From: Pseudomonas putida
Lineage (GTDB): Bacteria > Pseudomonadota > Gammaproteobacteria > Pseudomonadales > Pseudomonadaceae
Reading direction: 5' to 3'
Assembly (NCBI RefSeq): GCF_030159595.1
Contig: NZ_BSKJ01000001.1
Coordinates: 310,001-374,000, forward strand
DNA: 64,000 nt
In this document: piece after piece, positions 1-10,582 of the stretch
Position numbering within the stretch: the stretch's first letter is position 1
Layout: each line of letters opens with the position of its first letter
Translations under genes and position numbers: made by a program
The notes under the pieces: generated by a model
The model's database searches: none
The model's input: the letters and a program-made list of their open reading frames with translations, nothing else
Told to the model about the DNA's origin: nothing

Positions 1-258
1 CACGACCCGGAATTCCTGTTGCAGCAGATGCAGTGGCGTGAAGAGCTCGAAGAGTTGCAGGACGAAGCCGACCTTGACGGTGTCGGTGTGTTCAAGAAGC
101 GCCTCAAGGCCGCCCAGGACACACTGAACGAGGACTTTGCCGCCTGCTGGGATGCCCCAGGCGAGCGCGACAAGGCCGAGCGCCTGATGCGCCGCATGCA
201 ATTCCTCGACAAGCTCGCCCAAGAAGTGCGCCAACTGGAAGAGCGCCTCGACGATTAA
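1..258 (+). CDS. hscB: HscB, Fe-S cluster co-chaperone (C-terminal part)
   Basis: Partial gene entering from the left edge. The 85 visible residues form the C-terminal helical bundle of HscB (start [18 protein letters not shown]), the part that docks onto the scaffold IscU. The N-terminal J domain that stimulates HscA ATPase lies outside the window. The gene is 42 bp upstream of hscA in the same direction, the normal isc operon order (hscB-hscA-fdx-iscX), so it delivers IscU-bound clusters to HscA in the cytoplasm. Identification rests on both the residues and the neighbours. Confidence 0.93.
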   Translation, partial: HDPEFLLQQMQWREELEELQDEADLDGVGVFKKRLKAAQDTLNEDFAACWDAPGERDKAERLMRRMQFLDKLAQEVRQLEERLDD

Positions 259-300
259 CCCGGTGTCGCCCGTGATGACGCCTAAGGTATTCAGATAAGC

Positions 301-2163
301 ATGGCCCTACTGCAGATTGCCGAACCCGGTCAAAGCCCTCAGCCGCACCAGCGCCGCTTGGCGGTGGGGATCGACCTGGGTACCACCAACTCTCTGGTCG
401 CTGCATTGCGCAGCGGCCGTAGCGAGCCCCTGCCCGACGCGCAGGGTAGCGTCATTCTGCCGTCCGCGGTGCGCTACCTCGAAGGGCGCAACGAAGTGGG
501 GCAGGCCGCGCGTGATGCCGCCTCCAGCGACCCGCTGAACACCGTGCTGTCGGTCAAGCGCCTGATGGGGCGCGGCCTGGCTGACGTCAAGCAATTGGGT
601 GAGCAGCTGCCGTACCGCTTTGTCGGCGGCGAGTCGCACATGCCGTTCATCGACACCGTGCAGGGCCCGAAAAGCCCGGTTGAAGTGTCCGCCGATATCC
701 TCAAGGTGCTGCGTGAGCGCGCCGAAGCGACCCTGGGTGGCGAACTGGTCGGTGCGGTGATCACTGTGCCGGCCTATTTCGACGACGCTCAGCGCCAGGC
801 CACCAAGGACGCTGCACGCCTGGCTGGCCTGAACGTGCTGCGCCTGCTCAACGAGCCGACCGCAGCAGCCGTGGCCTATGGCCTGGACCAGAACGCCGAA
901 GGCGTCGTGGCCATCTATGACCTGGGCGGCGGTACCTTCGATATTTCCATCCTGCGCCTGACCGCTGGCGTGTTCGAAGTGCTGGCCACCGGTGGCGATA
1001 CCGCCCTGGGCGGCGATGATTTCGACCACGCCATTGCCGGCTGGATCATCGAACAGGCTGGCCTGTCGTCCGACCTGGACCCCGCCACCCAGCGTGCGTT
1101 GCTGCAAACCGCCTGCGCCGCCAAGGAAGCCCTGACCGACGCCGACGTGGTCAGTGTCAGCCATGGCGGCTGGCAGGGCGAACTGAGCCGCACCGCTTTC
1201 GAAACTATGATCGAGCCATTGGTTGCCCGCAGCCTCAAGGCCTGCCGCCGCGCCGTGCGCGACAGTGGCGTCGAACTCGAAGAAGTCAGTGCCGTGGTCA
1301 TGGTCGGTGGTTCGACCCGCGTCCCGCGTGTGCGTGAGGCTGTGGGTGCGCTGTTTGGCCGCGCTCCGATGACCTCGATCGACCCTGACCAGGTAGTGGC
1401 CATTGGTGCCGCCATCCAGGCCGACACTCTGGCCGGCAACCGCCGCGAAGGTGGCGAGCTGTTGCTGCTTGATGTCATTCCGCTGTCGCTTGGTCTTGAG
1501 ACCATGGGCGGGCTGATGGAGAAAGTGATCCCGCGCAACACCACCATTCCGGTGGCGCGTGCCCAAGAGTTCACGACTTATAAAGATGGCCAGTCGGCCA
1601 TGATGATCCACGTCCTGCAAGGCGAGCGCGAGCTGATCAGCGACTGCCGCTCGCTGGCACGTTTCGAGCTGCGCGGTATCCCGGCGATGGTTGCCGGCGC
1701 TGCAAAAATTCGCGTCACCTTCCAGGTGGATGCCGACGGCCTGCTCAGCGTTGCTGCCCGCGAACTGGGTTCGGGCGTGGAAGCCAGCATTCAGGTCAAG
1801 CCGTCCTACGGCCTGACCGACGGCGAAATCGCCCGCATGCTCAAGGACTCCTTCGAACACGCAGGTTCCGACAAGCAGGCCCGTCAGTTGCGCGAGCACC
1901 AGGTGGACGGCGAGCGCCTGCTTGAAGCGGTACAAGGCGCCCTGGACGCCGACGGCGAACGCCTGCTCAGCAGCGACGAGCGCGACGCCATTGAGTTCCA
2001 GATGCAAGAACTACGTGATTTGCTGGCCGGCACCGATGGCGCAGCCATCGAGCAACAGACCAAGCGTCTGTCGCAGGTGACCGACGCATTTGCCGCCCGT
2101 CGCCTTGATTCGACGGTAAAAGCCGCACTGGCCGGGCGCAACCTGAATGAGATCGAGGAGTAA
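301..2163 (+). CDS. hscA: HscA, Hsp70-type chaperone for Fe-S cluster transfer
   Basis: A 620-residue specialised Hsp70 that, with HscB, binds IscU and drives release of its [2Fe-2S] cluster to acceptor proteins. The nucleotide-binding domain begins with GIDLGTTNS (residues 23-31). The second phosphate loop [11 protein letters not shown] is near residue 206, and [12 protein letters not shown] marks the adenosine region. The substrate-binding domain (about 390-505) and helical lid (about 510-620) are complete. A leading 20-residue tail before the ATPase core is usual for HscA. It stops 3 bp before fdx, so the two are almost certainly co-translated. Confidence 0.97.
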   Translation: MALLQIAEPGQSPQPHQRRLAVGIDLGTTNSLVAALRSGRSEPLPDAQGSVILPSAVRYLEGRNEVGQAARDAASSDPLNTVLSVKRLMGRGLADVKQLGEQLPYRFVGGESHMPFIDTVQGPKSPVEVSADILKVLRERAEATLGGELVGAVITVPAYFDDAQRQATKDAARLAGLNVLRLLNEPTAAAVAYGLDQNAEGVVAIYDLGGGTFDISILRLTAGVFEVLATGGDTALGGDDFDHAIAGWIIEQAGLSSDLDPATQRALLQTACAAKEALTDADVVSVSHGGWQGELSRTAFETMIEPLVARSLKACRRAVRDSGVELEEVSAVVMVGGSTRVPRVREAVGALFGRAPMTSIDPDQVVAIGAAIQADTLAGNRREGGELLLLDVIPLSLGLETMGGLMEKVIPRNTTIPVARAQEFTTYKDGQSAMMIHVLQGERELISDCRSLARFELRGIPAMVAGAAKIRVTFQVDADGLLSVAARELGSGVEASIQVKPSYGLTDGEIARMLKDSFEHAGSDKQARQLREHQVDGERLLEAVQGALDADGERLLSSDERDAIEFQMQELRDLLAGTDGAAIEQQTKRLSQVTDAFAARRLDSTVKAALAGRNLNEIEE

Positions 2164-2166
2164 CCG

Positions 2167-2508
2167 ATGCCGCTGGTGACATTCCTGCCGCATGAGAAGT
2201 TCTGCCCCGAGGGGCTGACCGTGGAAGTGCCGACCGGGACCAACATCCTGGAACTGGCCCACGACCATCACATCGAGATGGAAAGCGCCTGCGGCGGCGT
2301 CAAGGCCTGTACCACTTGCCACTGCATCGTGCGCAAGGGTTTCGACTCGCTCGAAGAAGCCGACGAGCTGGAAGAAGACATGCTGGACAAGGCCTGGGGT
2401 CTGGAGGCGCAGTCGCGCCTGGGTTGCCAGGTGGTCGTCGCTGACGAAGACCTGACCATCGAGATTCCCAAGTATTCGCTCAACCACGCTGCCGAAGCAC
2501 CGCACTGA
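2167..2508 (+). CDS. fdx: ISC-type [2Fe-2S] ferredoxin
   Basis: A 113-residue adrenodoxin-like ferredoxin that supplies electrons for Fe-S cluster assembly on IscU. The cluster ligands are visible as Cys42, Cys48, Cys51 (CGGVKACTTC) and Cys87 (RLGCQ), the CX5CX2C...C pattern of this class. Acidic helix residues around 62-74 fit the interaction surface for IscS. It sits 3 bp behind hscA and 10 bp ahead of iscX. Length and spacing are those of standard isc operons. Confidence 0.97.
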   Translation: MPLVTFLPHEKFCPEGLTVEVPTGTNILELAHDHHIEMESACGGVKACTTCHCIVRKGFDSLEEADELEEDMLDKAWGLEAQSRLGCQVVVADEDLTIEIPKYSLNHAAEAPH

Positions 2509-2518
2509 GGGCCTGTAC

Positions 2519-2719
2519 ATGAGTCTGAAATGGGTTGATGTACTTGAGATCGCAATCCAGCTTGCAGAAAGCAAGCCTGAGGTCGATCCTCGTTATGTGA
2601 ATTTCGTAGACCTGCACCGCTGGGTGCTGGCATTGCCCGAGTTCAGCGACGATCCGTCACGCGGCGGTGAGAAAGTGCTCGAGGCCATCCAGGCTGCCTG
2701 GATCGACGAAGCCGACTAA
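2519..2719 (+). CDS. iscX: IscX, Fe-S assembly accessory protein
   Basis: A 66-residue acidic protein of the IscX (DUF528, formerly YfhJ) family. The typical start MSLKWVDVLEIAI and the C-terminal AAWIDEAD are visible. IscX binds IscS and iron and tunes the rate of cluster assembly. It is the last gene of the isc operon: a hairpin with a T-rich tail follows before ndk. Confidence 0.95.
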   Translation: MSLKWVDVLEIAIQLAESKPEVDPRYVNFVDLHRWVLALPEFSDDPSRGGEKVLEAIQAAWIDEAD

Positions 2720-2749
2720 GCGTCACTTGCAGGTTAGGCAATCCCCCGG

Positions 2750-2780
2750 AACCCGCGTATAATTCGCGGGTTTAATTTTT
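2750..2780 (+). terminator. iscX terminator whose loop reads TATAAT
   Basis: An 8-bp perfect stem AACCCGCG/CGCGGGTT (2750-2757 with 2765-2772) encloses a 7-nt loop TATAATT and is followed by TTTAATTTTT. It fits an intrinsic terminator for the isc operon. The loop contains a perfect -10 hexamer (2758-2763), 45 bp before the ndk start codon, so the element may also be the ndk promoter. The -35 candidate TTAGGC (2734-2739, 18-bp spacer) is weak. Confidence 0.6.
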
Positions 2781-2807
2781 CGTGTCACTCATATTCTGGA
2801 GTTTTCC

Positions 2808-3233
2808 ATGGCTGTTCAACGTACTTTCTCGATCATCAAGCCTGACGCCGTTGCCAAAAACGTCATCGGCAAGATCACTACTCGCTTCGAAGAAGCCGGC
2901 CTGAAAATCGTTGCCTCGAAAATCAAGCAACTGTCCAAAGCCGAAGCCGAAGGCTTCTACGCTGAGCACAGCGAGCGCGGCTTCTTCGGCGACCTGGTTG
3001 CCTTCATGACTTCCGGCCCGGTTGTTGTTCAGGTTCTGGAAGGCGAAAACGCTATCGCTCTGAACCGTGAGCTGATGGGCGCTACCAACCCTAAAGAAGC
3101 TGCTGCCGGCACCATCCGCGCTGACTTCGCCGAGTCGATCGACGCCAACGCCGTTCACGGTTCGGACTCCGAAGCTGCTGCTGCTCGCGAAATCGCTTAC
3201 TTCTTCGCTGCTACCGAGGTAACCACTCGCTAA
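2808..3233 (+). CDS. ndk: Nucleoside diphosphate kinase
   Basis: A 141-residue NDP kinase that transfers the terminal phosphate of ATP onto other nucleoside diphosphates through a phosphohistidine. The family start [11 protein letters not shown] and the active-site motif NAVHGSDS with His117 are both present, and the length is standard. It starts at ATG 2808 after TCTGGAG. The gene is separated from iscX by a terminator and reads toward rlmN 28 bp downstream. Codon use is strikingly rich in GCT/GTT/TCC compared with neighbours, as expected for a highly expressed gene. Confidence 0.98.
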   Translation: MAVQRTFSIIKPDAVAKNVIGKITTRFEEAGLKIVASKIKQLSKAEAEGFYAEHSERGFFGDLVAFMTSGPVVVQVLEGENAIALNRELMGATNPKEAAAGTIRADFAESIDANAVHGSDSEAAAAREIAYFFAATEVTTR

Positions 3234-3261
3234 GCGAAAGCTTACGGGTGAGGGTGAATCC

Positions 3262-4407
3262 ATGACGACATCTACTGGCAAAATCAACCTGTTGGGTCTG
3301 ACCCAGCCGGAAATGGAACAATTCTTCGACTCAATCGGGGAAAAACGCTTCCGTGCCGGCCAGGTGATGAAATGGATTCACCATTTTGGCGTGTCCGACT
3401 TTGCGGCCATGACCAACGTAGGCAAGGTCTTGCGCGAAAAGCTCGAGGCCGTTGCCGAGATTCGCCCTCCGGAAGTGGTCAGTGAAGACATTTCCGCCGA
3501 CGGCACCCGCAAGTGGGTGATCCGCGTTGCCTCCGGCAGCTGCGTCGAGACCGTCTACATTCCAACCGACGACCGCGGCACCCTGTGCGTATCGTCGCAA
3601 GCCGGCTGCGCCCTGGACTGCAGTTTCTGCTCCACCGGCAAGCAAGGCTTCAACAGCAACCTCACCGCCGCCGAAGTGATCGGCCAGGTGTGGCTTGCCA
3701 ACAAATCCTTCGGGACCGTTCCTGCCAAAGTCGACCGCGCGATTACCAACGTGGTGATGATGGGCATGGGCGAGCCCTTGCTGAACTTCGACAACGTCAT
3801 CGCCGCCATGAAAATCATGATGGATGACCTGGGCTATGGCATTTCCAAGCGTCGCGTCACCCTGTCCACCTCGGGCGTGGTGCCGATGATCGACGAACTG
3901 GCCAAGCACATCGACGTATCGCTGGCCCTGTCGCTGCACGCCCCGAACGACGAGCTGCGCAACCAGTTGGTACCGATCAACAAGAAGTACCCGCTGAAAG
4001 TGCTGCTGGAATCGTGCATGGGCTACATGTCCACCCTGGGTGGCAAGCGCGTGCTCACCGTCGAGTACACCCTGCTCAAGGACGTCAACGACCAGCCTGA
4101 GCATGCCGCGCAGATGATCGAGTTGCTGCGCGATGTACCGTGCAAGATCAACCTGATCCCGTTCAACCCGTTCCCGCATTCGGGCTACGAGCGGCCAAGC
4201 AACAACGCCATTCGTCGCTTCCAGGACTTGCTGCACCACGGTGGTTTCAACGTTACCACCCGCACCACGCGTGGCGAGGACATCGACGCCGCCTGTGGTC
4301 AGCTGGTCGGCCAGGTCAATGACCGCACCCGCCGCAGCGAGCGCTACATTGCCGTGCGTCAGCTCTCCTCGGACGTCGAGCTGCAAGACAGCGCCGCCAG
4401 CCACTGA
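3262..4407 (+). CDS. rlmN: RlmN, dual-specificity 23S rRNA/tRNA adenine-C2 methyltransferase
   Basis: A 381-residue radical-SAM enzyme that methylates C2 of A2503 in 23S rRNA and A37 in some tRNAs. The [4Fe-4S]-binding CX3CX2C motif is CALDCSFC (Cys116, Cys120, Cys123). The second catalytic cysteine is seen in DIDAACGQL (Cys345). [13 protein letters not shown] is the SAM-binding GEP motif. Neighbours ndk, pilF and rodZ are in the usual Pseudomonas order. It depends on Fe-S clusters made by the isc genes upstream. Confidence 0.97.
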   Translation: MTTSTGKINLLGLTQPEMEQFFDSIGEKRFRAGQVMKWIHHFGVSDFAAMTNVGKVLREKLEAVAEIRPPEVVSEDISADGTRKWVIRVASGSCVETVYIPTDDRGTLCVSSQAGCALDCSFCSTGKQGFNSNLTAAEVIGQVWLANKSFGTVPAKVDRAITNVVMMGMGEPLLNFDNVIAAMKIMMDDLGYGISKRRVTLSTSGVVPMIDELAKHIDVSLALSLHAPNDELRNQLVPINKKYPLKVLLESCMGYMSTLGGKRVLTVEYTLLKDVNDQPEHAAQMIELLRDVPCKINLIPFNPFPHSGYERPSNNAIRRFQDLLHHGGFNVTTRTTRGEDIDAACGQLVGQVNDRTRRSERYIAVRQLSSDVELQDSAASH

Positions 4408-4421
4408 CCGGAACCCTGCCC

Positions 4422-5183
4422 ATGAGCCTGCGCGCCGCGCTGTCGATCCTTGCGCTTTCGCTGCTGGCCGGCTGTGTGTCGGGCGGTGCAAGCGACCCCC
4501 TGGCCAGCCGCCAGGGCAGGGCGGAGGCGGGTAGGGCTTATGTGCAGCTTGGCTTGGGTTATTTGCAACAGGGTTTGACCGAGCAGGCCAAGGCGCCACT
4601 GGGCAAGGCCCTGGCCCTCGACAGCGCTGACGCCGACGCGCACGCCGCCTTGGCGCTGGTGTTCCAGGCAGAAGGTGAGCCGGCACTCGCCGAAGCCCAC
4701 TTTCGCAAAGCTTTGCAAGCCCGCACTGACGACACGCGAATTTGCAACAATTACGGCAGTTTCCTTTATGCTCAGGGGCGATTTGCCGAGGCCGAGCAGA
4801 TGTTTCGCCTGGCCAGCGCCGATACCCTGTATCCTGAGCGTTCACGCGTGTACGAGAACCTGGGCCTGACTGCCCTGAAGCTCGAACGACGCGACCAGGC
4901 GCAGGCTTACCTGCTGAAAGCGTTGCAACTCAACCAGCGGCAACCGAAAGCGTTGCTGGAAATGGCTGAGTTGTCCTACGAAAACAGGCATTATGTGCCG
5001 GCCCGGGACTACTACGATCGTTTCAGCCAGCTGAGCGACCACGATGCCCGTAGCCTGCTGCTGGGCAGCCGCCTTGCCCGGGTGTTCGACGAGCAGGGCA
5101 CACTGGCCGAGCTGGGCCAGCAATTACAACGACTTTATCCCGGTACGCCGGAATATCAGCAATACCTGTCGGAGCAACGATGA
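4422..5183 (+). CDS. pilF: PilF/PilW, type IV pilus TPR lipoprotein
   Basis: A 253-residue outer-membrane lipoprotein. It carries a signal peptide with lipobox LLAGC (acylated Cys18), then about six tetratricopeptide repeats (roughly 35-235) such as ADAHAALALVFQAEGEPALA. The family (PilF in P. aeruginosa, PilW elsewhere) is the pilotin that places and multimerises the PilQ secretin. It starts 15 bp after rlmN, and its stop overlaps the rodZ start (ATGA), indicating translational coupling. Confidence 0.93.
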   Translation: MSLRAALSILALSLLAGCVSGGASDPLASRQGRAEAGRAYVQLGLGYLQQGLTEQAKAPLGKALALDSADADAHAALALVFQAEGEPALAEAHFRKALQARTDDTRICNNYGSFLYAQGRFAEAEQMFRLASADTLYPERSRVYENLGLTALKLERRDQAQAYLLKALQLNQRQPKALLEMAELSYENRHYVPARDYYDRFSQLSDHDARSLLLGSRLARVFDEQGTLAELGQQLQRLYPGTPEYQQYLSEQR

Positions 5184-6214
5184 ACGCCGCGCATCCCGAA
5201 GTAGCAGTAGCGCCTGGCCAGAACCCCGGTGAGCTTTTGCGCCTGGCCCGTGAAAAACGGGACTGGTCTCAAGCCGAGGTGGCCCGCAAGCTCAACCTCA
5301 CTGTCAGTTCGTTGAACCATGTGGAAACCGGCGCCTTCGACAAGCTGCCAGGGCATACGTTCGCCCGTGGCTACATTCGCGCCTATGCCAAGCTCATGGA
5401 CCTCGACCAGGCCGGCCTGGTAGACGCCTTCGACCGCTACACCGGTACTCACGCCAAAGGCAGCGAGGTGCACTCGCTGGGCCGTATCGAAGAGCCGGTG
5501 CGCCTGTCGCACAACATCTTGCGTGGTGTCAGCCTGCTGTTGCTGGTGGCTGTGGTCGGGGGTGGCTTCGTCTGGTGGCAGGATCAGGGCAGCTTGCGTG
5601 GCAAGGACCTGGCCAAGATTGCCCTGGAGCACGTCGAAGTCGAAAGCGCCGACGGCACCACCCAGATTCACCCGCTCGATGAGCCTGAAGACCAGGCCGT
5701 TACTGCTGGCCAGCAAGCCGAAAGCGCACCGTTGGCGCTGGAGCAGGGCGCAGCCGAGCAGTCTGCCGCCGCGGCTGAGCAGGCACCGGCAAGCGCGGCG
5801 CCAGCCGTTGCTGCAGTACCTGCTCCGGCACCGGCCCAGCAAGCGCCTGTGCAACCTGCCCCTGCGGCGGCGCCGGCCCCGGCAGTACCGGCTACCCCGG
5901 CACCGGCCGCTGTTGTGTCTACGGCTCCGACGCCGGCTGTGGCCGCCACTGAGCCAGCGGCAGTACCGGCAGGCAGCGCCAAGGTTGCCATCCAGTTCAC
6001 CGCCGATTGCTGGACCCAGGTGTCCGATGGCAACGGCAAGGTGCTGTTCAGCGCCATCAAGCGCAAGGGGGACAACCTCGAGCTGACCGGCAAGCCGCCG
6101 TTCGCGGTTCGCCTGGGCTTTGCCCGTGGCGCCCAGGTCAGCTACAACGGCCAGGCCGTCGATGTTGCCCCGTTCACCAGTGGCGAAACCGCTCGCCTGA
6201 AGTTGGGACAGTAA
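5180..6214 (+). CDS. rodZ: RodZ, cytoskeletal cell-shape protein
   Basis: A 344-residue bitopic inner-membrane protein. Residues about 15-80 form an XRE-type helix-turn-helix that in this family contacts MreB rather than DNA (LRLAREKRDWSQAEVARKL). A membrane segment lies at 115-133, followed by a long Ala/Pro/Gln-rich periplasmic linker (about 170-265) and a C-terminal DUF4115 beta domain (about 266-340). RodZ links MreB filaments to peptidoglycan synthesis; mreBCD is at the other end of this window. The low-complexity linker is probably variable between strains. Confidence 0.93.
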   Translation: MNAAHPEVAVAPGQNPGELLRLAREKRDWSQAEVARKLNLTVSSLNHVETGAFDKLPGHTFARGYIRAYAKLMDLDQAGLVDAFDRYTGTHAKGSEVHSLGRIEEPVRLSHNILRGVSLLLLVAVVGGGFVWWQDQGSLRGKDLAKIALEHVEVESADGTTQIHPLDEPEDQAVTAGQQAESAPLALEQGAAEQSAAAAEQAPASAAPAVAAVPAPAPAQQAPVQPAPAAAPAPAVPATPAPAAVVSTAPTPAVAATEPAAVPAGSAKVAIQFTADCWTQVSDGNGKVLFSAIKRKGDNLELTGKPPFAVRLGFARGAQVSYNGQAVDVAPFTSGETARLKLGQ

Positions 6215-6217
6215 GTC

Positions 6218-7327
6218 ATGCACGGCGAATCTCCGATCAAACGTCGCGAATCCCGCAAAATCTGGGTTGGCAATGTGCCGGTGGGTGGTGATGCGCCCAT
6301 CGCGGTGCAGAGCATGACCAACACCGACACCAACGATGTAGCCGCCACCGTGGCGCAGATCCAGCGCCTGGTCGATGCCGGCGTGGACATCGTGCGGGTT
6401 TCGGTGCCGGACATGGACGCCGCCGAGGCGTTCGGCAAGATCAAGCAGCTGGTCAGTGTGCCGCTGGTCGCCGACATCCACTTCGACTACAAGATCGCCC
6501 TGCGCGTGGCCGAACTGGGCGTCGATTGCCTGCGTATCAACCCGGGCAACATCGGCCGTGAAGACCGTGTGCGCGCCGTGGTTGATGCTGCCCGTGACCG
6601 TGGCATCCCGATCCGTATCGGCGTCAACGCCGGTTCCCTGGAGAAGGACCTGCAGAAGAAGTACGGCGAACCGACCCCAGCGGCGCTGGTCGAGTCGGCC
6701 CTGCGCCACGTCGAGCACCTCGACCGACTGGACTTCCAGGACTTCAAGGTGAGCGTGAAGGCCTCCGACGTGTTCATGGCCGTCGAAGCCTACCGCCTGC
6801 TGGCCAAGCAGATCGTTCAGCCGCTGCACTTAGGGATCACCGAAGCCGGTGGCCTGCGTTCGGGGACGGTGAAATCCGCCGTCGGCCTCGGTATGCTGCT
6901 GGCCGAAGGCATTGGCGATACCATCCGTATCTCGCTGGCGGCCGACCCGGTCGAAGAAGTGAAAGTCGGCTACGACATCCTCAAGTCGCTGCACCTGCGT
7001 TCGCGTGGCATCAACTTCATCGCCTGCCCGAGCTGCTCGCGGCAGAACTTCGATGTGGTCAAGACCATGAACGAACTGGAAGGGCGCCTGGAAGACCTGC
7101 TGGTGCCGCTGGACGTGGCGGTGATCGGTTGCGTCGTCAACGGCCCGGGTGAAGCGAAGGAAGCCCATGTAGGCTTGACCGGCGGCACGCCGAACCTGAT
7201 CTACATCGACGGCAAGCCGGCGCAGAAACTGACCAATGACAACCTGGTCGATGAGCTGGAAAAGCTCATCCGCCAGAAAGCGGCCGAAAAGGCCGAGGCC
7301 GACGCGGCGCTGATCGCCCGTGGCTGA
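6218..7327 (+). CDS. ispG: IspG (GcpE), 4-hydroxy-3-methylbut-2-enyl diphosphate synthase
   Basis: A 369-residue enzyme of the MEP isoprenoid pathway. It reductively opens methylerythritol cyclodiphosphate to HMBPP using a [4Fe-4S] cluster. The cluster ligands Cys270 and Cys273 ([11 protein letters not shown]), Cys305 (GCVVNGPG) and Glu312 are all present at the same numbers as in E. coli. The N-terminal TIM barrel carries [10 protein letters not shown]. It begins 3 bp after rodZ and precedes hisS by 25 bp. Confidence 0.97.
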   Translation: MHGESPIKRRESRKIWVGNVPVGGDAPIAVQSMTNTDTNDVAATVAQIQRLVDAGVDIVRVSVPDMDAAEAFGKIKQLVSVPLVADIHFDYKIALRVAELGVDCLRINPGNIGREDRVRAVVDAARDRGIPIRIGVNAGSLEKDLQKKYGEPTPAALVESALRHVEHLDRLDFQDFKVSVKASDVFMAVEAYRLLAKQIVQPLHLGITEAGGLRSGTVKSAVGLGMLLAEGIGDTIRISLAADPVEEVKVGYDILKSLHLRSRGINFIACPSCSRQNFDVVKTMNELEGRLEDLLVPLDVAVIGCVVNGPGEAKEAHVGLTGGTPNLIYIDGKPAQKLTNDNLVDELEKLIRQKAAEKAEADAALIARG

Positions 7328-7352
7328 CACACAGAATTCGTAAGGACTATTC

Positions 7353-8642
7353 GTGAGCAAATCGCTGCAAGCCATCCGTGGCATGAACGACATCCTGCCA
7401 GAACAGTCGCCACTGTGGCGCTACTTCGAAGGCACCGTGGCCGGTCTGCTGGACACCTACGGGTACAGCCAGATCCGCACGCCGATCGTCGAATTCACCG
7501 AGCTGTTCAAGCGCTCGATCGGTGAAGTGACCGACATCGTAGAAAAAGAGATGTACACCTTCGAGGACCGCAACGGCGATTCGCTGACCCTGCGCCCCGA
7601 AGGCACCGCCGCGTGCGTGCGTGCCGTGCTGGAGCATGGCATTACCGGCAACGGCCAAGTGCAGAAACTGTGGTACATCGGCCAGATGTTCCGCCACGAG
7701 CGCCCGCAGAAGGGCCGCTACCGCCAGTTCCACCAGATTGGCGTGGAAGTGTTCAACCTGGACGGCCCGGACATCGATGCCGAGCTGATCATGCTGACCT
7801 GGCGCTTGTGGGGCCTGCTGGGCATCCAGGACGCGGTCAAGCTGGAGCTCAACAGCCTGGGTACCAGCGAAGCCCGTGCGCGTTACCGTGACGCGCTGGT
7901 CGAGTTCCTCTCGGCGCGTCTGGAGCAGCTGGACGAAGACAGCCAGCGCCGCCTGAAGAGCAACCCGCTGCGCATCCTCGACAGCAAGGACCAGAACACC
8001 CAGGCGGTGCTGGTTGGCGCACCGAAGCTGGAAGACTACCTGGACGAAGCGTCCCGCGTGCACTTCGAGGGCCTGAAGGCCCGCCTGGACGCCGCTGGCA
8101 TTCCGTTCGTGATCAACACCAAGCTGGTACGTGGCCTGGATTACTACAGCAAGACCGTGTTCGAGTGGGTGACCGACAAGCTGGGCGCCCAGGGCACCGT
8201 GTGCGCCGGTGGCCGCTACGACGGACTGGTCGAACAGATGGGCGGCAAGCCGACCACCGGCGTTGGTTTCGCCATGGGTATCGAGCGCCTGATCCTGCTG
8301 CTGGAAACCTTGGGCAAGGTGCCGGAGTCCATCAACCGCCAGATCGACGTCTACCTGTGTGCTTTCGGCGAGCAGGCGGAGCTGGCCGGCCTGCGCCTGT
8401 CCGAGGGCCTGCGTGACCGCCTGCCGGGCCTGCGCCTGGCGGTAAACGCCGGTGGCGGTAGCTTCAAGAGCCAGTTCAAGAAAGCCGACAAGAGCGGCGC
8501 ACTGTTCGCCTTGATCCTGGGCGATGACGAGATGGCCAAGCAAGAAATCGGCTTGAAGCCCCTGCGTGGTCAGGGCGAACAACAGAACATTGCCTGGGAT
8601 GCTCTTGCAGAGCACCTGGAAACCGCGATCGCTCAGGCGTAA
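7353..8642 (+). CDS. hisS: Histidyl-tRNA synthetase
   Basis: A 429-residue class II aminoacyl-tRNA synthetase that charges tRNA-His. Class II motif 2 is seen as [19 protein letters not shown]. The histidine-specific motifs [14 protein letters not shown] and [14 protein letters not shown] follow, and the C-terminal anticodon-binding domain is at about 330-429. The start is GTG at 7353, before the typical [18 protein letters not shown] N-terminus. Confidence 0.98.
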   Translation: MSKSLQAIRGMNDILPEQSPLWRYFEGTVAGLLDTYGYSQIRTPIVEFTELFKRSIGEVTDIVEKEMYTFEDRNGDSLTLRPEGTAACVRAVLEHGITGNGQVQKLWYIGQMFRHERPQKGRYRQFHQIGVEVFNLDGPDIDAELIMLTWRLWGLLGIQDAVKLELNSLGTSEARARYRDALVEFLSARLEQLDEDSQRRLKSNPLRILDSKDQNTQAVLVGAPKLEDYLDEASRVHFEGLKARLDAAGIPFVINTKLVRGLDYYSKTVFEWVTDKLGAQGTVCAGGRYDGLVEQMGGKPTTGVGFAMGIERLILLLETLGKVPESINRQIDVYLCAFGEQAELAGLRLSEGLRDRLPGLRLAVNAGGGSFKSQFKKADKSGALFALILGDDEMAKQEIGLKPLRGQGEQQNIAWDALAEHLETAIAQA

Positions 8643-8681
8643 CGCGGTTCAACAAGCGAATAGGCGAAAAGGAGTATTGGG

Positions 8682-9323
8682 GTGTCGAGTACCGATGATG
8701 ATGACCTGGCAGGGGTCAAGGACTGGTGGAACCGCAACGGCAAGCCGCTGCTGACCGGCGCATTGCTGGCAGGTGTGGTGGTGTTGGGCTGGAATACCTG
8801 GCACAAGTACCAGAACAACCAGTCGCAAGGTGCCTCGCAGCTGTATCAGGCTTTGCTTGAAACCAGCCTGACGCCGACGGGTCAGCCAGACGCCTCCAAG
8901 GTCGCGGAACTGGCCGGCAAGCTCAAGAGCGAGTTCGGTGGCACTGCCTACGCCCAGTACGGCAGCCTGTTCGTGGCCAAGGTCGCGGTCGAGAGCGGCA
9001 AGCTCGACGACGCCGCTGCCGAGCTGAAAAGCGTGCTGGACAAGCCGGCCGACGTGACCTTGGGCGAAATTTCGCGCCAGCGTCTGGCGCGCGTACTGGC
9101 CGCCCAGAACAAGGCTGAGGACGCCCTCAAGCTGCTCGATGGCGACGCCGACAAAGCCTTCCTGGCCAGCCGTGAAGAATTGAAGGGTGACCTGCTGGTG
9201 CAGCTGGGTCGTGCCGACGACGCGCACAGTGCTTACGAGAAAGCCAAGGCTGCGCTGTCCGATGAGGCGGCGGTCGGTGGCCTGCAATTGAAGCTGGATG
9301 ACCTGGCTAAAGGGGACGCGTAA
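8682..9323 (+). CDS. yfgM: YfgM, TPR-containing inner-membrane protein
   Basis: A 213-residue protein of the YfgM/UPF0070 family. It has a short cytoplasmic N-terminus (DDDLAGVKDWWNRNGKP), one membrane helix at about 24-42, and a periplasmic TPR-like domain. In E. coli YfgM is an ancillary subunit at the SecYEG translocon with PpiD. It starts at GTG 8682 behind AAAAGGAG, and its TAA directly abuts the bamB GTG start. The hisS-yfgM-bamB-der order is conserved in gammaproteobacteria. Confidence 0.93.
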   Translation: MSSTDDDDLAGVKDWWNRNGKPLLTGALLAGVVVLGWNTWHKYQNNQSQGASQLYQALLETSLTPTGQPDASKVAELAGKLKSEFGGTAYAQYGSLFVAKVAVESGKLDDAAAELKSVLDKPADVTLGEISRQRLARVLAAQNKAEDALKLLDGDADKAFLASREELKGDLLVQLGRADDAHSAYEKAKAALSDEAAVGGLQLKLDDLAKGDA

Positions 9324-10466
9324 GTGATCGGTTGGAAACATGCAGCAGTGCTGACCCTGGCCGTACTGGCCGCTGGTTGCAGCAGCAACAGCAAGAAGGA
9401 ACTGCCCCCGGCCGAGCTGACCAAGTTCACCGAGGAAGTGGTGCTGAAGAAGCAGTGGAGCCGTTCGATCGGTGACGGCCAGGGTGAAACCTACAACACC
9501 CTGGTACCGGCTATCGAGAACGACCGTATCTACGCCTCCGACGTCAACGGCGAAGTCTTCGCCCTCGACCGCATCACCGGTGACGTGGTGTGGAAGAAGG
9601 ACCTGGAGCTGCAGGTTTCCGGCGCTGTCGGCGTGGGCTACGGCCTGGTCATGCTCGGCACCCTCAAGGGTGAAGTCATCGCCCTGGACTCCAGTACAGG
9701 TGAAGAGCGTTGGCGCTCCCGCGTGACCAGCGAAGTGCTGGCCCCGCCTGCCAACAACGGTGATGTGGTCGTGGTGCAGACCCAGGACGACCGCCTGATC
9801 GGCCTGGATGCCGCCACGGGCGACCGTCGCTGGATCTACGAGAACTCTCCGGCCGTGTTGACCCTGCGTGGCACCGGCGCACCGATCGCCACCAACCGCC
9901 TGGCTGTCGCCGGCCTGTCCACCGGCAAGGTGGTGGCGGTGGACATCAACAACGGCGTACCGGTGTGGGAAAGCCGCGTGGCCATCCCGAAAGGCCGCTC
10001 CGAGCTGGACCGTGTGGTTGATATCGACGGCGGCTTGCTGCTGTCTGGTGGTACCCTGTACGTCAGCACCTACCAAGGCCGTGTAGCGGGCCTGGACCTG
10101 GAAAGCGGTCGCGAGCTGTGGCAGCGCGATGCTTCCAGCTATGTGGGTGTCGCCCAAGGCTTCGGTAACGTCTATGTCAGCGAAGCATCGGGGACCGTGG
10201 AAGGTGTGGATGAGCGCTCCTCCAGTGCCCTGTGGAGCAACGACAGCATGGCTCGCCGCCAGTTGACCGCGCCTGAAGTGTTCAGCAGCTATGTGGCAGT
10301 GGGTGACTTTGAGGGTTACCTGCACCTGCTGAGCCAGGTGGACGGCCGTTTCGTTGGCCGTGAGCGTATCGACAGCGATGGCCTGCGCGCCCGCCCACTT
10401 GTGGTCGGCGACACCATCTACGTCTTTGGCAACAGCGGCAAGCTCGAGGCACTGACCATCCGCTGA
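9324..10466 (+). CDS. bamB: BamB, outer-membrane protein assembly lipoprotein
   Basis: A 380-residue lipoprotein of the BAM complex, which inserts beta-barrel proteins such as the PiuA, FecA and OprD-type proteins encoded here. A signal peptide with lipobox LAAGC is followed by eight PQQ-like beta-propeller blades; the repeated pattern is seen in [20 protein letters not shown] and [19 protein letters not shown]. The start codon is GTG, with no gap after yfgM, so translation is probably coupled. Confidence 0.95.
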   Translation: MIGWKHAAVLTLAVLAAGCSSNSKKELPPAELTKFTEEVVLKKQWSRSIGDGQGETYNTLVPAIENDRIYASDVNGEVFALDRITGDVVWKKDLELQVSGAVGVGYGLVMLGTLKGEVIALDSSTGEERWRSRVTSEVLAPPANNGDVVVVQTQDDRLIGLDAATGDRRWIYENSPAVLTLRGTGAPIATNRLAVAGLSTGKVVAVDINNGVPVWESRVAIPKGRSELDRVVDIDGGLLLSGGTLYVSTYQGRVAGLDLESGRELWQRDASSYVGVAQGFGNVYVSEASGTVEGVDERSSSALWSNDSMARRQLTAPEVFSSYVAVGDFEGYLHLLSQVDGRFVGRERIDSDGLRARPLVVGDTIYVFGNSGKLEALTIR

Positions 10467-10527
10467 AGCTATGCTTGAAGCCTTGGCGGGCTTCAAGCCG
10501 CGGCGTAGGACACGCCGCCCGAACTCC

Positions 10528-10548
10528 GGCCGCTGCCTTGCAGCGGCC
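10528..10548 (+). terminator. Hairpin between bamB and der
   Basis: A perfect 9-bp stem GGCCGCTGC/GCAGCGGCC with a 3-nt loop is followed by TTTGCATTTT. A smaller hairpin CGGCGT/ACGCCG precedes it (10501-10517). The tail is interrupted, so it is probably a partial terminator or attenuator setting der expression relative to bamB. Confidence 0.55.
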
Positions 10549-10582
10549 TTTGCATTTTCAAGAATTCAAGAGTGGAGAGCCG

